A stretch of DNA of 64,000 nt from CAZNLH01 sp964573995 (GTDB lineage Bacteria > Gemmatimonadota > CAZMKB01 > CAZNLH01), in assembly GCA_964573995.1 (NCBI GenBank), contig CAZNLH010000012.1, positions 1 to 64,000 on the forward strand, given 5' to 3'. A program made the position numbers and the translations under genes. The notes beneath the pieces were generated by a model. That model searched no databases. It was not told the origin of the DNA and saw only the letters and a list, made by a program, of their open reading frames with translations. Shown one piece after another: positions 7,716 to 17,277 of this stretch (positions within the stretch are counted from its first letter, which is position 1; every line of letters begins with the position of its first letter).

Positions 7716-9128
7716 TCAGCCCAGTTTAAAACTCTTGAACGCCTTCCAAGTCATCCGCCACAACAGCCAGCCGTGGACGAACCTGCTGATCTTGGTCGAT
7801 CCATAACTCCTCTCCCTGTACCGTATAGGGACCTCGGCGATCTTTAGGTTCAGTTTCACCGCCCCGAATATCAGGTCGAAGTCGCCGAACGGGTCGAAGT
7901 CGCCGAAGAAGGTCCTCCCCCTGCAGATACGTTCGTAGTCCTTACGAAAGAGGACCTTTGTACCGCAGAGGGTGTCGCTGAACCTCTGTTCCAGGATCCA
8001 GGTGAAGAGCCTGCTGAACAACCGGTTGCCCAAGAGGTTCAGGAATCGCATGGCCCCCTTTCGCATCGGGTAGACAAGCCGGGAGCCGTTGATGAATTCC
8101 CCCTTGTCGCAGGCGATCGCGTCGTAGAACTTCGAGAGGTCCTCGGGAGGCACCGTGAGATCGGCGTCGAGGATCATCAGGATGTCCCCCTCGGCCACCG
8201 CGAAACCCTTTCGGACGGCGTCCCCCTTGCCCACTCCGTCCCCCTGGTGGATGAGTCGTATGTCCCGCTCCGGGTGTTCCCGGATCATCCGCTCGATTTC
8301 CTCGACTGTTCCGTCCCCGGAGCCGCCGTCGACGAAGATCGCCTCGTCATGTGTCCCCATCTGGGGCATCCGATCTATTGCCGCCTGGATGTTCCCCTCC
8401 TCATCCTTGCACGGGATCACTATAGAGCATGTATACTCCGATGAAAGTATCTCTTCAGGGGAGCGCCTGACCCTCGCGACCATTACTTCCAGGAGGGAGA
8501 ACCGGCGAATGATCGGCATGCGGGCGAGGATACCGTTCATGAGGTAAGAGAGGCCCGGCACCCCCTTGGGCAAGAGGATACGGTATCCCTTCTTTATGAT
8601 ATCGTAACCGGCCAGGTAAAAGAGATTCTCGATGTCCTCAAGCGGAAGCCAGTTCTGGAGCCTCTGCGGCATCTTGAGACCTACCCACTCTCCGAACTTC
8701 AGGATGGGTTCCCAGAGGTAGTTGTAATAGTCGACGATAATACGCGTCCCGGGATGGGTCGCGCCCTTCAGGTTTTCGAGGAAGGCCTGTATGTCTTCGA
8801 GTTCACCGAGGAGGGAAGATAGGATAACGTAGTCGAAGGACTCACGGAAGGGCTCCGAGGCCGCGTCCATCACCCGGAACTCAAGGTCGGGATACTTCTT
8901 GGAGGCGATCTCCACCATGGCCGGGCTGATGTCAACGCCGACACCCCTCGAGGGCCTCATGGAGGCCAGCAGTTCTCCCGTCCCGCAGCCCACCTCGAGC
9001 ACGGTCGTCCCCTCCGGGATCTGGAACCTGTAGAACTCCGTCAGTTCCCTGTAGAAATAGGCATTCCTCTTCTTCCAGCGATCCCGCTTGCCCGCGAGGG
9101 AATCATAGTGCCGCCGTATCCGGCTCAT
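7716..9128 (-). CDS. Fused SAM methyltransferase - GT2 glycosyltransferase
   Basis: A 470-residue two-domain protein. Residues about 1-230 are a class I methyltransferase with the SAM-binding LEVGCGTGELLASM and GVGVDISPAM blocks and YVILSSLLGEL. Residues about 235-470 are a family 2 glycosyltransferase of the dolichol-phosphate-mannose-synthase kind: CSIVIPCKDEEGNIQAAID, VDGGSGDGT, DADLTVPPEDL (DxD) and the C-terminal RERSYGSTKISR. It has no obvious transmembrane domains, so it probably acts on nucleotide- or lipid-linked sugars at the inner face of the membrane. The start at 9128 overlaps the stop of the GDP-fucose synthase gene by ATGA; an ATG-like upstream extension exists but is not needed. 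The pair suggests surface-glycan synthesis. Confidence 0.85.
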   Translation of the reverse strand: MSRIRRHYDSLAGKRDRWKKRNAYFYRELTEFYRFQIPEGTTVLEVGCGTGELLASMRPSRGVGVDISPAMVEIASKKYPDLEFRVMDAASEPFRESFDYVILSSLLGELEDIQAFLENLKGATHPGTRIIVDYYNYLWEPILKFGEWVGLKMPQRLQNWLPLEDIENLFYLAGYDIIKKGYRILLPKGVPGLSYLMNGILARMPIIRRFSLLEVMVARVRRSPEEILSSEYTCSIVIPCKDEEGNIQAAIDRMPQMGTHDEAIFVDGGSGDGTVEEIERMIREHPERDIRLIHQGDGVGKGDAVRKGFAVAEGDILMILDADLTVPPEDLSKFYDAIACDKGEFINGSRLVYPMRKGAMRFLNLLGNRLFSRLFTWILEQRFSDTLCGTKVLFRKDYERICRGRTFFGDFDPFGDFDLIFGAVKLNLKIAEVPIRYRERSYGSTKISRFVHGWLLWRMTWKAFKSFKLG

Positions 9129-10075
9129 TGGAGTTTCGATCGGTTCTCCTCGTACCATGTTATTGTCTTCTCGAGTCCCTCCTTGAAGTCTACCTTCGCC
9201 TTGAAGCCAAAGAGCACATTCGCTTTAGTAGTATTCAGCCGCCGGCGTGGCTGGCCATCAGGCTTGGTGTGATCCCAGACCACCTTCCCCTTATAACGTG
9301 TCAGGGAGACGATAAGGCCGAGCAGGTTCTTGATCGAGATCTCGAAGCCGGCCCCGATATTGACGGGATCACTCTCGTTGTACTTTTCCGTGGCCAGGAG
9401 GATTCCTCGAGCCGCATCTTCCACGTAGAGAAACTCCCGGGTGGCCTTTCCCGTGCCCCAGACCACTATCTCATCCAGTCCGCTCTCCCTCGCATCCACG
9501 CACTTCTTTATTAACGCGGGTATTACATGGGATGACCTGGGATCGAAGTTGTCACCCGGGCCATAGAGGTTGACCGGAAGGAGATTGATCGAATTGAACC
9601 CATACTGCTGCCTGTATGCCATGGACTGGACTATCATCATCTTCTTGGCCAGGCCGTAGGGGGCGTTCGTCTCCTCCGGGTATCCCTTCCAGAGATCCTC
9701 CTCGCGGAACGGGACCTGTGTGTGTTTCGGGTAGGAGCAGATCGTCCCCACAGCGACAAATTTCTCGACCTCGGCCAACCGGGCCTGCTCCATCAACTGG
9801 ACACCCATCAGCAGGTTCTTGTAAAAGAATTCGCCGGGGTGTTCACGGTTGGCGCCGATCCCCCCCACTATCGCCGCGAGGTGGATTACAACGTCGGGCT
9901 TCACCTTGTCCATCAGCCGGATGATATCATCGGGGCTGACCAGGTTGTACTCCCTGCTGCGGGGTACCATGATCTCACCGGCACCGAGTTGTTCTAACCC
10001 TCTCACGACGTTGCTCCCGAGGAAACCCGCACCGCCGGTGACCAGAAAGCGCCTGTTCTCGAAGTATTTCGACAT
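9125..10075 (-). CDS. fcl: GDP-L-fucose synthase family (extended SDR)
   Basis: A 316-residue NAD(P)-dependent epimerase/reductase. The Rossmann motif VTGGAGFLGSNVVRGL is followed by LAAIVGGIGANREHPGEFFY, characteristic of GDP-4-keto-6-deoxymannose epimerase-reductases. The catalytic residues sit in VGTICSYP and YGLAKK (YxxxK). NLYGPGDNFDP and SHVIPALI are further family blocks. The product would be GDP-L-fucose or a related 6-deoxysugar for surface polysaccharide. It is translationally coupled by ATGA to the methyltransferase-glycosyltransferase downstream. The GDP-mannose dehydratase (gmd) that supplies its substrate is not in this window. Confidence 0.88.
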   Translation of the reverse strand: MSKYFENRRFLVTGGAGFLGSNVVRGLEQLGAGEIMVPRSREYNLVSPDDIIRLMDKVKPDVVIHLAAIVGGIGANREHPGEFFYKNLLMGVQLMEQARLAEVEKFVAVGTICSYPKHTQVPFREEDLWKGYPEETNAPYGLAKKMMIVQSMAYRQQYGFNSINLLPVNLYGPGDNFDPRSSHVIPALIKKCVDARESGLDEIVVWGTGKATREFLYVEDAARGILLATEKYNESDPVNIGAGFEISIKNLLGLIVSLTRYKGKVVWDHTKPDGQPRRRLNTTKANVLFGFKAKVDFKEGLEKTITWYEENRSKLQ

Positions 10076-10372
10076 TTGTCTTCAACCGCATCAAGTGAAG
10101 TGCGAAACAGTGGATATAAAGTCTAAGCCTCCGCAGTCCCCCCCGCAAGGCTATTTTCTCAAGCATATCCGTACCATTCAGGGGATGTCCTCCCGGCAGG
10201 TAATTACCATAGGGGATGAGACAGCGTAAGCGCCGATCATCCCGTGCCGTATCGACAACAAGGCCGCCGCCCGTCAAGGAGTTGCTCCCCGAAGAAGCGG
10301 CGGCATGGAACGGTCACCGGATAACAGCCGCGCCCGCGTAATCGCCTTCGTCCGGGCACGGAAATCAGCGCC
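10076..10372. other. Intergenic region
   Basis: About 300 bases between the BNR protein gene and fcl, both read leftwards. Several shadow frames cross it but none has a plausible start or composition. No strong promoter, RNA motif or terminator was recognised. Confidence 0.4.
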
Positions 10373-11791
10373 TCAGGGCGGGGGAAGGCGGTAGATACCA
10401 TCATCGGGACCTGTCCCGTCACCCCATATAACGCTGGCGAACGCCGCGCTCTGATCGGCATTGATGGAGACGAATCCCGCATCCGCCTCGGTGTACCCGT
10501 AGTTGGGAGAATTCGATAGTCCCGTGTCCCAGTTCCCGCTCCAGAGCGTCCCACCCGATCCGCTCGCGTAGACCTTGCTCCGGTCTGAATAGGGATCGCC
10601 GGAATCGCTCAGGCTTACCCCGACCAGCATGATGTCCGGGTTCACCGGGCTCACGGCAACCGGGCCGGCATTGGTGGCCCCGTCGTTGAAGTCATCCGTA
10701 ACTACGGGCAGGCCGGTGCTTCTCCGGACCCAAGTGCCATTTTCGTAGTGGTAGACCCCCCTGCTCTTGGACTTGGCCGTGGTGGTGTCGATATACACAT
10801 CGGCGCTGCCTCCCAGGTGGGATGCATAGACCCCCGGCGCACCGGAGGGTACGGCTGTGAGGAACAGTTGAGAGAACGATACCCTGGCCAGGTCAAGGAA
10901 TCCACCGCCCTGGCTAACCTGGGGCAGGCCCGCGCTCAACTCCGTCCAGTTCCCGGTCGCCCTGTCGGTGGAGAAGAACATCCTTCCGGACGACCGTGCG
11001 GTGCGATCCCCGAAAGCGGCAACGTTTACCTCCTGGTCACTCATCCCTATAACGACTATGTTGGGACTCTGGGGTATTACCGCGATGCTCGCGACCGTGG
11101 ACGTGTGACTCACCGAGTCGAAGAAGGTGATGGGATCGGATCGCGCGGGCAGTCCCTGGTTGTGGGCCGTCCACGTGGCCCCGCCGTCCGTGCTCTTGAA
11201 AAATCCAGGGTGGTCGCCGGTCCCGGAGAGGTAATCCACGTTGTTCGCGTTGGCGACCCCGCAATAGACGATATCGTCGTCGGTCGGATCGACCGCGACG
11301 GCAAGGGCCGCCCAAGTGGACTCCGGGAAGGACTTCGAGTTGTAGACTATCCCATTGTTGACGGCGGTCCAGCTCTGTCCGCCGTCGGTAGTCTTGAATA
11401 TCCCCTCCACGTTGGTCGCGATATAAACGACATTCGAGTTGATGTGGCTTATCGCTATGTCGAGGGCGTTGATTTCGGGTCTCAGGACCGCATCATTCAC
11501 CTGGGTCCATGTAAGCCCCTGGTCGGTGCTCTTGTAAACGCCCTGCGCGGGGTCTATTATGTTCGAAGTCGGATCCGGCAAGTGAGAAGTCAGCGCCCAC
11601 ACTATATCCGGATCCATCGGATCGCAGGCCACCTTTCCAAATGGGCGATTCTCCGTAGGACCATTCACGAGGGATGTCGGACCCCACTGAAAAAGTGCAT
11701 GAAGGGGAAAGGGGAACAAGAAGACCAGCGTAATCACCGATAGGATGGAAAGGTCCAAGAACGAGAACTTGCGGTTCGCGGGAGATTTCAT
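10373..11791 (-). CDS. Exported BNR/Asp-box (sortilin-like) beta-propeller protein
   Basis: About 472 residues from ATG 11791. An N-terminal hydrophobic segment (LDLSILSVITLVFLFPFPLHA) acts as signal peptide. The rest carries repeated Asp-box motifs typical of BNR or VPS10-like propellers: STDQGLTW, TTDGGQSW, STDGGATW and STDRATGNW. Each is set in blades with spacer phrases such as DPMDPDIVWA and DPTDDDIVYCG. No catalytic residues of sialidases are evident, so a binding or structural role outside the cytoplasm is more likely than hydrolysis. No C-terminal sorting signal was recognised. It has its own promoter upstream and is transcribed alone; the downstream fcl gene is 300 nt away. Ligand unknown. 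Confidence 0.8.
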   Translation of the reverse strand: MKSPANRKFSFLDLSILSVITLVFLFPFPLHALFQWGPTSLVNGPTENRPFGKVACDPMDPDIVWALTSHLPDPTSNIIDPAQGVYKSTDQGLTWTQVNDAVLRPEINALDIAISHINSNVVYIATNVEGIFKTTDGGQSWTAVNNGIVYNSKSFPESTWAALAVAVDPTDDDIVYCGVANANNVDYLSGTGDHPGFFKSTDGGATWTAHNQGLPARSDPITFFDSVSHTSTVASIAVIPQSPNIVVIGMSDQEVNVAAFGDRTARSSGRMFFSTDRATGNWTELSAGLPQVSQGGGFLDLARVSFSQLFLTAVPSGAPGVYASHLGGSADVYIDTTTAKSKSRGVYHYENGTWVRRSTGLPVVTDDFNDGATNAGPVAVSPVNPDIMLVGVSLSDSGDPYSDRSKVYASGSGGTLWSGNWDTGLSNSPNYGYTEADAGFVSINADQSAAFASVIWGDGTGPDDGIYRLPPP

Positions 11792-11885
11792 TTGAATACA
11801 TCCTCCACCGGTAAGCAAGAGATTGAATTGAATGGCTGGAAATCGCCCGGCATCCAGACCATTGCCTCATCTATTCGAACGTCCC

Positions 11886-11914
11886 ATTCTATCACAGAGG
11901 ACTCATATTGTCAA
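11886..11914 (-). promoter_or_regulatory. Promoter of the BNR protein gene
   Basis: On the minus strand TTGACA (11914-11909), 17-nt spacer, TAGAAT (11891-11886), about 95 nt upstream of the start codon. Confidence 0.7.
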
Positions 11915-12059
11915 GCACCGGCATTACACACCGTCATCCCTATGAAGTGTACTTTTCCGGCACAATTGTTACTATTATATTTTCCATTCGTTGAAATTGG
12001 AAAGGATCAGGCGGCCGATCCGTCCGCCGTCTTCCCAGAGAGACCGAAACAGCGGGGGT

Positions 12060-12546
12060 ATGCTGCGGATGACCAACAAGGATATCAATGACTTATCGGA
12101 GAGGGTTGCAGAGATCATCTCGCGACTAGACCCCATAGAGAAGAGACTTGAGATGGTATGCAGGGAGTTACGGGAGTACTCGCCCAAGTACGATTGGGTC
12201 GGGGTATACCTTGTGGAGGGTTCCACACTCAACCTGGCCGCCTATGCAGGGGACAGCGCAACTCAACACACCAAGGATCCCTATCAGCGAAGGAATCTGC
12301 GGCTGGGCGGCTAAGACAGGCCGTACAGAGGTCGTCGGAAGGGTATCCGAAGACGAAAGGTATATCTCCTGCTTCGCATCGACGCAATCGGAGATTGTCG
12401 TGCCAATCAAGGCCGGGGGCAAGGTCTTGGGAGAAATCGACATAGACAGCGACCTGAAGGATACCTTCACATCGGAAGACCGTTCGCGCATCGAATCCGT
12501 TGCGAAGATAATCGCCGTGCCCCTCTCCAGGGAGACCAAGGCGTGA
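12060..12546 (+). pseudogene. GAF-domain protein, frameshifted
   Basis: Two overlapping frames together encode one GAF domain. The first runs from ATG 12060 (or ATG 12069) through LVEGSTLNLAAYAGDSATQH to about 12274. The second runs from there through IPISEGICGWAAKTGRTEVV to the stop at 12546. Removing one G from the GG at 12275-12276 restores a continuous domain (HTK-IPISEGICGWAA). The restored protein would be about 160 residues and resembles stand-alone GAF proteins related to free methionine-R-sulfoxide reductase. It keeps cysteines in GICG and YISCF and the SEIVVPI block. It could be a true disrupted gene or a single-base sequence error. It is divergent from the BNR gene and convergent with the large GGDEF gene. 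Confidence 0.75.
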
Positions 12547-12577
12547 ATCCTGTTAGTTGCTTACATTACACCGTATC

Positions 12578-15500
12578 TCATGGGAGGGACAGCGGCAGTC
12601 CGTCACCGATGGCCGAAGTGACTTCCATGACATCCTTTCGGCCGAGGAAACCATCCCTCAGTTCCTGACTCTCGATCTCGCCAACGACGTCCCTTATTAT
12701 TGACCGGGCCTCTCTCAAGGCATCTCCGCCGGCTCCTCCATCCCCACAGATCCGCCATTTGAAGGCCAGAGCCTGTATCGACAGGAACGGATTCTGCACC
12801 TTTGAAAGGAGATCGAGTACATGGTTTATCTCTTCCATCGCCCTCGAATTGTCTTTCTTGGCCTGCAGGACCTTCGCCCGCAGTAAATAGGCCTTTGCCC
12901 GGGATTCCTGGTTATCGTCTTTATCCGAACGCTGAAGGAGTTCTTCACTTATCATCTCTGCCTTTTTTACATCTCCATTTTCAAGCCAGACTCGTCCTAT
13001 GTCAAATAGAGAATTCACCATGAATACGACCTTCCCCACCCTCCTGGAGAGCCTAAGCGCGTTCTTCAGGTAACGGACGCCTTCCCGGGTCTTCCCCTGG
13101 AGTTGGTAGTCGATACCAATGTTCCTCAATATATCGCACTCGACATACCTTTCACCCACCTCCCTCGCCAGTTCCAAGGCAGCAGTGTGATATTTCATCG
13201 CCTGGTCGACGCATTCCAGTATCTGGTATATCTCACCAAGGTTATTGTAATTATAAGCCAATAGAGACCTGTTAAGTATTTCGCGAGACAGCCTAACCGA
13301 CTTCTGATAGGCCTTGACCGATACCCCTATCTTCCCGAGGACGAAGTAGGCGGCCCCGAGGTTGTTGAGGTTCAGGGCGAGGAGATGCTTGTCACCTGAC
13401 TTTTCCAGGCGCCGCAGTGCCCTCTGGTAATATCGCACGGCCTCGTTGTAAGACCCTACCGACCAATAATAGACCCCAAGGTTGGTGATATTGCGCGTGA
13501 TCGCCCGGTCGTCCTTCAATTCCCGGCTCAACTGCAACGATTCCTTGTAATACTTCAACGCCACTTCATGGGACCCCATATACAGTGATACTACGCCAAG
13601 ATCAGAGAGGGCCAGCATCATGATCGACCGGTCATCGAGATCACGGCCTATACCGAGAGCGGATTCCGCCCACTCCTTCGCCTCATTTAGGTTACCCCGC
13701 GTGAGGAGCGAACTCGAAAGATAGACCATTGCCGTCGCTTCAAGGTCCCTGCGGTCCGCCTCGCGACTACATGTCAACATCGAGTGGAAATCTTCCGTGC
13801 ACCTTGGATACTCTCCAATCGAAAAATACTGCCGCCCGCGCTTCCCGAAAAATGTCGCCGCCTTGTCATAAGGGTAAGGCACGAACGCCTTCTCTATCAA
13901 CTCCAAGGCCAACGTATACGACCTGATCGCTTCCCTGTGGGCGTAAACCGTCTTCGCATGCTCCCCTGCAAGCGAGGCATACTCGATGGCCTTCTGGAAC
14001 TCACCGGCCTTCTGGAAGTGATGGGACAGTATGCCGTAATGAGAGGACAATGTCTTGGCATGGAGGGCCTCGATCACCTCTCCAACCCTTTTGTGGAGAA
14101 CACGACGCTTCTCTTCATCGAGGCTCTGGTAGAGGAATCGACCGATCAGGTACGGCGTGAAACAATACTGATCACCTTCCTCTCTTTCCACTTCTTTGAT
14201 TAGGCCGGCCCCCACGGCCACGTCGATAATGTCCAGCAGATATCCCTCGTTTTTACCGGAAATCGCCATCAGGACGCTGAAATCGAACTCCTGCCCTATC
14301 ACGGCAGCATACGAGAGAATGGATTTGACTTCCGGGTCGAGTTTGAAAATGTTTCTCTCGATGAGGTCATAGATAGTGGGAGGGATGATCTCATCCGGAC
14401 CAATGGCCCCGCACCCCTTTGGTCCCACGAGGAGATCCCTCTTCTCTCCCAACAGGTAATTTATGATTTCACTTGCAAACAAGGGGTTGCCTTCACTCAG
14501 ATCATAGATCCTTTTCTTCATGGAATGATCGACCTTCCCGTCCGGAATTTGCCGATCGATTATCGCGTATACCTCCAGTTCCTTCAATCCCTCAAGGAGG
14601 ATTTCGTGAAGGTAACTCTCCTCTCTCAAGGACTGAAGTTCATGCTGTATTGACGCATCTGCCCCGTCACCGGCGGTCAGTCCGTCCTCCCTGACCGTCA
14701 CGCAAATCAAGGCCTGCTTGTCCTGGATCTGTCTCCCGATATACTTGAGCAGTTTGATGCTGGAGGAATCTATCCATTGCAGGTTCTCCAACGAGATCAT
14801 CATGGGCCTCAACGAGGCGAACTTGTTTATGAAAGCGGAAAATATCTCGAAAATCCTGAATTCCGCCTGAAACAACTCTTTCCTCAGGCTGCCACCCTCA
14901 TCCCGCAGGTCGTTCAAGCCAGATTCCGACGAGTAAAGAATCCTCTGGAGTTCCTTGCGCCAGGCCTCTGGTAACCGTTTCATCAAGGTAGAGTGCCTGC
15001 CGTCTTTCAAAGATGATCGAAGTGCCTGGATGATTGGATGGAACGGAACACCCCGTGTCTCGGGGAAACAATTGCCCTTGAGCAAGAGGAATCCATCGGC
15101 CTTTGCCCGGTCCTCGACCTCGCCCAGCAGTCGGCTCTTCCCCATCCCCAGTTCTCCGCGAATGAGAAAGAATTGACCTCTTCGTTCCCTGGCTCGATCA
15201 AGGGCCCTGAAGAGTTGCTTACGCTCTTCTTTCCTCCCGATGATCGAAGCGGCTGCAGGATCTGAATCCGACCCGCCGTTCTTAAAGTTGGATGATTCAC
15301 ACTCGTGGAACGAACATGAAGAACGGCTCTTTCTCTTTGCGTAATACAGCGCCTCATCGGCTCTGGCGATCAGGTCTTCCATCTTGGTCGCATCAGCGGG
15401 AAAGTGCGCGTAGCCCACGCTGATAGATACTCCCTTCAGGGGGACTTCAAGGCGTTTTTTCCATGGATGAAGTTTCATATTCTCTTCCACCCTCTCCACT

Positions 15501-15886
15501 ACCCCCCTACACCCTTCTTCTTCGATGTCCGGCAAGATAATCACGAACTCATCCCCCGCATACCGGCACACGATGTCTATTTCACGGATCGATGCCGATA
15601 ATATCCCGGCGATCTCCACGAGGACCCTGTCACCCAGCGGATGGCCGTAATGGTCGTTGATCTCCTTGAAGTCATTTACATCCGCCATCATCAATGAGAA
15701 TGGACGCTTGTGCCGCTTCCAACGGCTGCATTCCTCATCCAACCTTTGATGAAAGTATCTCCTGTTGTAAAGGCCGGTCAGTTCGTCCTTCACAACCAGT
15801 TGGCGGAGCCGGCCGATATCAAGGGAGAGATACAGGGGATTGTCCTCCCCTTCAGGGAGATTGCCTGTGACGTCAGGTCCCGACAT
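12578..15886 (-). CDS. GGDEF - STAND/AAA ATPase - TPR signalling protein
   Basis: A 1102-residue soluble protein with three parts. Residues ~30-190: a diguanylate cyclase domain with DELTGLYNRRYF, the metal-binding block ADVNDFKEINDHYGH, active-site AGDEF at 110-114 and an inhibitory-site RxxD at 101-104; all key residues for c-di-GMP synthesis are present. Residues ~212-600: a STAND-type P-loop ATPase (IIGRKEERKQLFRAL, Walker A GELGMGKS at 244-251). Residues ~640-1050: tetratricopeptide repeats, many with the LGxxY pattern. STAND-TPR proteins act as switches in which ligand binding to the repeats and nucleotide exchange drive oligomerisation. Here the output is probably c-di-GMP. No membrane segment. 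It is a single-gene unit, convergent with the GAF gene. Confidence 0.88.
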   Translation of the reverse strand: MSGPDVTGNLPEGEDNPLYLSLDIGRLRQLVVKDELTGLYNRRYFHQRLDEECSRWKRHKRPFSLMMADVNDFKEINDHYGHPLGDRVLVEIAGILSASIREIDIVCRYAGDEFVIILPDIEEEGCRGVVERVEENMKLHPWKKRLEVPLKGVSISVGYAHFPADATKMEDLIARADEALYYAKRKSRSSCSFHECESSNFKNGGSDSDPAAASIIGRKEERKQLFRALDRARERRGQFFLIRGELGMGKSRLLGEVEDRAKADGFLLLKGNCFPETRGVPFHPIIQALRSSLKDGRHSTLMKRLPEAWRKELQRILYSSESGLNDLRDEGGSLRKELFQAEFRIFEIFSAFINKFASLRPMMISLENLQWIDSSSIKLLKYIGRQIQDKQALICVTVREDGLTAGDGADASIQHELQSLREESYLHEILLEGLKELEVYAIIDRQIPDGKVDHSMKKRIYDLSEGNPLFASEIINYLLGEKRDLLVGPKGCGAIGPDEIIPPTIYDLIERNIFKLDPEVKSILSYAAVIGQEFDFSVLMAISGKNEGYLLDIIDVAVGAGLIKEVEREEGDQYCFTPYLIGRFLYQSLDEEKRRVLHKRVGEVIEALHAKTLSSHYGILSHHFQKAGEFQKAIEYASLAGEHAKTVYAHREAIRSYTLALELIEKAFVPYPYDKAATFFGKRGRQYFSIGEYPRCTEDFHSMLTCSREADRRDLEATAMVYLSSSLLTRGNLNEAKEWAESALGIGRDLDDRSIMMLALSDLGVVSLYMGSHEVALKYYKESLQLSRELKDDRAITRNITNLGVYYWSVGSYNEAVRYYQRALRRLEKSGDKHLLALNLNNLGAAYFVLGKIGVSVKAYQKSVRLSREILNRSLLAYNYNNLGEIYQILECVDQAMKYHTAALELAREVGERYVECDILRNIGIDYQLQGKTREGVRYLKNALRLSRRVGKVVFMVNSLFDIGRVWLENGDVKKAEMISEELLQRSDKDDNQESRAKAYLLRAKVLQAKKDNSRAMEEINHVLDLLSKVQNPFLSIQALAFKWRICGDGGAGGDALREARSIIRDVVGEIESQELRDGFLGRKDVMEVTSAIGDGLPLSLP

Positions 15887-16233
15887 GGTGTACGTATGGT
15901 TCAGGTGATCGGATCGTCGGCCATGACCTTCCGGTCCTTGCCGCCCTGGTATCGCTTCCAGGGTCCAGCGAAAGCCTAGGAATTACTCAATCGATCAGAG
16001 AGTGGCTCACAATGGCCATGATACTGAAGATTATGTGTAACATTCCCAGGTGAAGGTGAATATAAGGTTGGACTAAGAAGGAGAACTCTAAATAGAAGTC
16101 AAGTTACAAGGGACTCCACACTATCAACTCTATATATTAATATAATCGTGAAAATGTATATTGTCAATGATATTGGGGCATATCGCCCCTTAGACAGAAA
16201 TATTTTACCTATATGGGGTATTTGTGCCGCTTA
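15887..16233. other. Intergenic region
   Basis: About 350 bases, AT-rich near 16110-16210. A small hairpin (GGGGC/GCCCC, 16175-16189) lies downstream of uppP but lacks a T-run on either strand, so it is at best a weak terminator. No gene is visible. Confidence 0.4.
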
Positions 16234-17049
16234 TCAGGCGATAATCATGAGGAGGCCAAGTGGGACGCAATAGTATGAGAAGTAATACAGCCTCCCGGAA
16301 CTTACCATGCCCAATACCAACTTCAGCGCGATCACCCCCGAAAGAAAGGCCACCAAAAAGCCGCTCAATTCAGCAGAGATACCGTAGTTACCTGCAGAAA
16401 TTCCTTGCTTTAGGACCTCGAATACCGTTCCGCCTATGATGGCCGGTACCGACAGAAGAAACGAAAACCTGGCGGCCGTAAACCCACTCAGGCCCAAGAC
16501 CAGGCCGGCGACGATCGTGATCCCCGACCGAGAAATCCCGGGCGTGACCGCCAGCCCCTGTGCGATGCCGATAATGAATGCCTCAAACAGGCCCACCTGC
16601 AGGATCCCCTTTGCCCCCCCCCTCTTCCAGCGGGTGACCCCGAGGAAGAGACCCGTAGCGACGAGGGAGAATCCTACGACCCCCACCGATCGAAACGCCG
16701 CCTCAACGGGATGCTGTATGAGTACGGCGACGATAAATGTCGGGACCGAGCCTGCCACCACGAGGGTCCATAACCTGAATGCCTCATCGTGACACCACGA
16801 GTCCCTTATACTATTCGTCCCCCCCCGCACGAGAAAAGGGCCACTGGTCAAACTTTTCCATAGATGCATGAAGTCGTCCCGAAATACTACTCCAACCGCG
16901 CAGAGGGTTCCCAGGTGGAGGACAAGGTCGAAGAGGAGGGTCGACCCGCTAATATCGAATAACTTCTGAAAGAGTACCAAGTGACCGGAACTGCTGATCG
17001 GGAGAAATTCCGTTAGCCCCTGAACAAGGCCAAGTAAGATGGATTCCAA
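16234..17049 (-). CDS. uppP: Undecaprenyl-diphosphatase
   Basis: A 271-residue polytopic membrane enzyme of the UppP/BacA family. It dephosphorylates undecaprenyl pyrophosphate so that the lipid carrier can be reused for peptidoglycan and other glycans; its loss or excess alters bacitracin sensitivity in other bacteria. Both signatures are present: LTEFLPISSSGHLVLFQ near the N-terminus and TPGISRSGITI about residue 180. Some eight hydrophobic segments are visible. Start is TTG 17049, with AGGAA just upstream. Length is normal. It is divergent from the OmpA-type gene and has its own promoter. It works with the mraY/murG steps encoded at the right end of the window. Confidence 0.96.
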   Translation of the reverse strand: MESILLGLVQGLTEFLPISSSGHLVLFQKLFDISGSTLLFDLVLHLGTLCAVGVVFRDDFMHLWKSLTSGPFLVRGGTNSIRDSWCHDEAFRLWTLVVAGSVPTFIVAVLIQHPVEAAFRSVGVVGFSLVATGLFLGVTRWKRGGAKGILQVGLFEAFIIGIAQGLAVTPGISRSGITIVAGLVLGLSGFTAARFSFLLSVPAIIGGTVFEVLKQGISAGNYGISAELSGFLVAFLSGVIALKLVLGMVSSGRLYYFSYYCVPLGLLMIIA

Positions 17050-17116
17050 GGTTCCTATTTCGACATACCCCCTCTCATATCGAATACATTCCTACCGGGA
17101 GAAATATGGCCGTGCT

Positions 17117-17145
17117 AAGATAAGCGATCGAGGTCAAAAAATCAA
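17117..17145 (-). promoter_or_regulatory. Promoter of uppP
   Basis: On the minus strand TTGATT (17145-17140), 17-nt spacer, TATCTT (17122-17117), about 65 nt upstream of the TTG start. Confidence 0.5.
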
Positions 17146-17192
17146 TGTAGTTCATTGCCAGCCCTATTGCAATTGTACTATCAATTTTTTTA

Positions 17193-17222
17193 TTGACATA
17201 ACCTATGTTATCCTGATATCTT
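17193..17222 (+). promoter_or_regulatory. Promoter of the OmpA-type gene
   Basis: TTGACA at 17193-17198, 18-nt spacer, TATCTT at 17217-17222, about 55 nt upstream of the start codon, divergent from the uppP promoter. Confidence 0.6.
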
Positions 17223-17277
17223 ATATGCCCATGAGATCATGAGAATCTTTCAATCCCTGATTCAAAGGAGTCGCACA

